Below are positions 62,509 through 64,000 of a stretch of DNA of 64,000 bases, piece by piece (position 1 is the first letter of the stretch; every line of letters starts with the position of its first letter). The stretch lies in NCBI RefSeq assembly GCF_018129965.1, contig NZ_JAFCKW010000012.1, forward strand, positions 62,001-126,000. Reading direction: 5' to 3'. Position numbers and translations under genes: made by a program. The notes below the pieces were generated by a model. It searched no databases and was not told the DNA's origin. It worked only from the letters and a program-made list of their open reading frames with translations. The DNA comes from Bradyrhizobium diazoefficiens (GTDB lineage Bacteria; Pseudomonadota; Alphaproteobacteria; Rhizobiales; Xanthobacteraceae).

Positions 62509-63879
62509 CTAGAAGGCGTATTCCGCGTAGGCCGGATCCACTGAGCCGTTCCAGGGACCGTTGAACTTCTCCAGCATCTCTTCGGCTGGCGTGCGGCCGG
62601 AATCGATGATGCGGTCGAGCGGTTCGAGGTGCCGGGTTTCGTCACGGCCGAGCTGGTCGATCCGGCCGCGCCGGCGCAGGCCGGCATGGGCCAGGACCAG
62701 GCATTCCTTGGCGATCTCGAACAGATAGCGGTCCTTGATCCGCGCCTTGAAGCCGAAGCGCGGCACGTCGTCGCGCAAGGCCTGGCGCTCGGGCGCGGTC
62801 CAGTGCTTCGCGAGGTCCCAGGCGGCATCGAGCGACACGTCATCATAGAGCAGTCCGGCCCAGAATGCCGACAGCGCCGGCAGCCGGCCCCACGGGCCGC
62901 CATCCGAGCCGCGCATCTCCAGATAACGCTTGAGCCGCACCTCGGGGAAGATCGTCGAAAGATGGTTGGCCCAGTCCGATAGCGTCGGACGCTCGCCGGG
63001 AAGATTGTTGTTGCGGCCCTCGAAGAAGGCACGGAACGAGGAGCCCGACACGTCGATATAGTCGTCGCCGCGCTTGACGAAATACATGGGCACGTCGAGC
63101 GCGTAGTCGACGTAGCGCTCGAAGCCCATGCCGTCCTCGAACGCCCAGGGCATCATGCCGGCGCGCGCATTGTCGGTGTCGCGCCAGATCTCGGAGCGGA
63201 AGGAGAGGAAGCCGTTCGGCTTGCCCTCGGTGAACGGCGAATTGGCGAACAGGGCGGTCGCGACCGGCTGCAGCGCGAGCGAGACGCGCAGCTTCTTGAC
63301 CATGTCGGCTTCGGACGAGAAGTCGAGATTGGTCTGCACCGTGCAGGTCCGGTACATCATGTCGAGGCCGTATTGGCCGACCTTCGGCATGTAGCCGGTC
63401 ATGATCTTGTACCTGCCCTTCGGCATCACCGGAATGTCGGCGCGCGACCAGGACGGGGTCATGCCGAGGCCGAGGAAGCCGATGCCGAGCGGGGTCGCGA
63501 TCTCGCGCACTTGCGCCAGATGCGCCATCAGCTCGCTCTGGGTCTGGTGCACGTTCTCGACCGGCGCTCCGGAGAGCTCGAACTGTCCGCCGGGCTCCAG
63601 CGAGATCGCACCGCCGCCGGTGACGTCGTAGAGGCCGATGATGTTGCCTTTCTCCATGATCGGCTCCCAGCCGAGCAGGAGCTTCATGCCCTCGAGCAGC
63701 GCGCCGATGCCGCGGGCGCCTTCGTAGGGCACCGGGCGGTGGCCCTCGAGCGTGAACGGCGTCTTCTCGTGCTCGGTGCCCATGCGGAATTCGGACGGGT
63801 CCTTGCAGCCGCCCTCGAACCAGGCGACGAGCTCGTCGCGCGAGTGCAGCGGCGTCATATCGATCTGGTCTCGCGCCAT
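62509..63879 (-). CDS. gshA: Glutamate--cysteine ligase (alphaproteobacterial/plant type)
   Basis: A 456-residue enzyme making gamma-glutamylcysteine, the first step of glutathione synthesis. It is the class with GMT(P)EHEKTPF near the N-terminus (here RMGTEHEKTPFTL), PGGQFELSGAP, the Met/Arg-rich DMMYRTCTVQTNLDF and MRGSDGGPWG near residue 310. Length is usual for the group (450-460). ATG start MARDQIDMTPLHSRDEL is the family's. The last 121 bases of the window upstream hold no recognisable gene end. Confidence 0.95.
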   Translation of the reverse strand: MARDQIDMTPLHSRDELVAWFEGGCKDPSEFRMGTEHEKTPFTLEGHRPVPYEGARGIGALLEGMKLLLGWEPIMEKGNIIGLYDVTGGGAISLEPGGQFELSGAPVENVHQTQSELMAHLAQVREIATPLGIGFLGLGMTPSWSRADIPVMPKGRYKIMTGYMPKVGQYGLDMMYRTCTVQTNLDFSSEADMVKKLRVSLALQPVATALFANSPFTEGKPNGFLSFRSEIWRDTDNARAGMMPWAFEDGMGFERYVDYALDVPMYFVKRGDDYIDVSGSSFRAFFEGRNNNLPGERPTLSDWANHLSTIFPEVRLKRYLEMRGSDGGPWGRLPALSAFWAGLLYDDVSLDAAWDLAKHWTAPERQALRDDVPRFGFKARIKDRYLFEIAKECLVLAHAGLRRRGRIDQLGRDETRHLEPLDRIIDSGRTPAEEMLEKFNGPWNGSVDPAYAEYAF

Positions 63880-64000
63880 ATCAAACTCTAATCAAAAGGG
63901 CGCTTCGATCGAAGGCGCGCGGGTGACAGGGGCGGCCCGCGAACCCATGGGGTACACGGACGAACTGGGTTTGCCGCGCGATCATCGCGACGGCGAGGTT
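63880..64000. other. Upstream edge of the window
   Basis: 121 bases before the gshA start, including its promoter side. Three minus-strand frames are short and contain stop codons within about 120 bases, so a neighbouring gene may end just beyond the window. Nothing definite is seen. Confidence 0.3.

Noticed and set aside
1-64000. tRNA, rRNA, CRISPR array, IS element, integrase or prophage
   Set aside because: No cloverleaf with T-loop sequence, no ribosomal RNA blocks, no regular direct repeats with spacers, and no transposase or integrase reading frame was found.

Overview
The window is a GC-rich (roughly 64-65 % by eye) chromosomal segment of an alphaproteobacterium, most likely Bradyrhizobium or a close relative. 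The pointers are the pckA / chvI-chvG-hprK-EIIA-ptsH neighbourhood typical of Rhizobiales, the plant/alphaproteobacterial type of GshA, the Cys-rich GltB-like FMN enzyme, TadE/TadG-type minor pilins, and many GC-rich palindromic intergenic repeats of the kind that litter Bradyrhizobium genomes. I see no rRNA, tRNA, CRISPR array, insertion sequence, integrase or prophage block. Genes are densely packed on both strands and look like ordinary chromosome, with accessory genes interspersed.

Layout. 1-3.2 kb: a DAACS dicarboxylate/amino-acid symporter followed by a GltI-like binding protein, then an orphan ATP-grasp enzyme. 3.6-8.0 kb: ferredoxin-NADP reductase, a membrane-anchored glutamate-synthase-like FMN/Fe-S enzyme, a one-domain PilZ protein and a CNNM/CorC-type CBS protein. 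8.5-11.2 kb: three Tad-type envelope proteins. 11.2-16.3 kb (minus strand): a dual-barrel OprB porin, a fused double permease and an ABC ATPase, apparently one operon with no binding protein. 16.6-18.1 kb: two tiny coupled ORFs, a DUF156 (CsoR/RcnR/FrmR) regulator preceded by two tandem G-tract operators, and a small secreted protein. 18.2-23.6 kb: a creatininase-family hydrolase divergent from a NitT/TauT-type ABC transporter (binding protein, ATPase, permease), a 2-hydroxyacid dehydrogenase and a tandem AprI-type inhibitor; the last four genes overlap by 1-4 bases. 23.8-31.7 kb: an endolysin-like modular protein, a glycine-zipper protein, radC, an SLC13 transporter with a divergent LysR regulator, an EamA exporter, an AdaA-like regulator and map. 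31.8-39.3 kb: MscS channel, NhaP2-type K+/H+ antiporter, modABC, a secreted unknown and MepA. 39.6-46.5 kb: a PAS/degenerate-GGDEF/EAL protein, a Cache-type chemoreceptor and LepA. 46.6-58 kb: a GT39 glycosyltransferase, the regulatory PTS (HPr, EIIA, HprK) with ChvG/ChvI, a HugZ-like protein, a secreted TPR-CHAT protease and pckA. 58-64 kb: a thioesterase-like protein, glycogen phosphorylase, a double PAN/Apple protein and GshA.

How the parts fit. The PTS/ChvGI/pckA block is a carbon- and acid-responsive regulatory node: HprK phosphorylates HPr, EIIA takes phosphate from HPr, and ChvGI controls envelope and central-carbon genes, with PckA next door. GshA, Fpr and the GltB-like enzyme serve redox metabolism; GlgP mobilises glycogen; ModABC supplies molybdenum. 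The least ordinary items are the porin/ABC operon without a binding protein, the operator array of the orphan DUF156 regulator, the creatininase/ABC/dehydrogenase cluster, the endolysin-like protein with a hydrophobic C-terminal region, and the secreted CHAT protease between chvI and pckA. No wholly new multi-gene system is obvious; the hunt list gives the best candidates.
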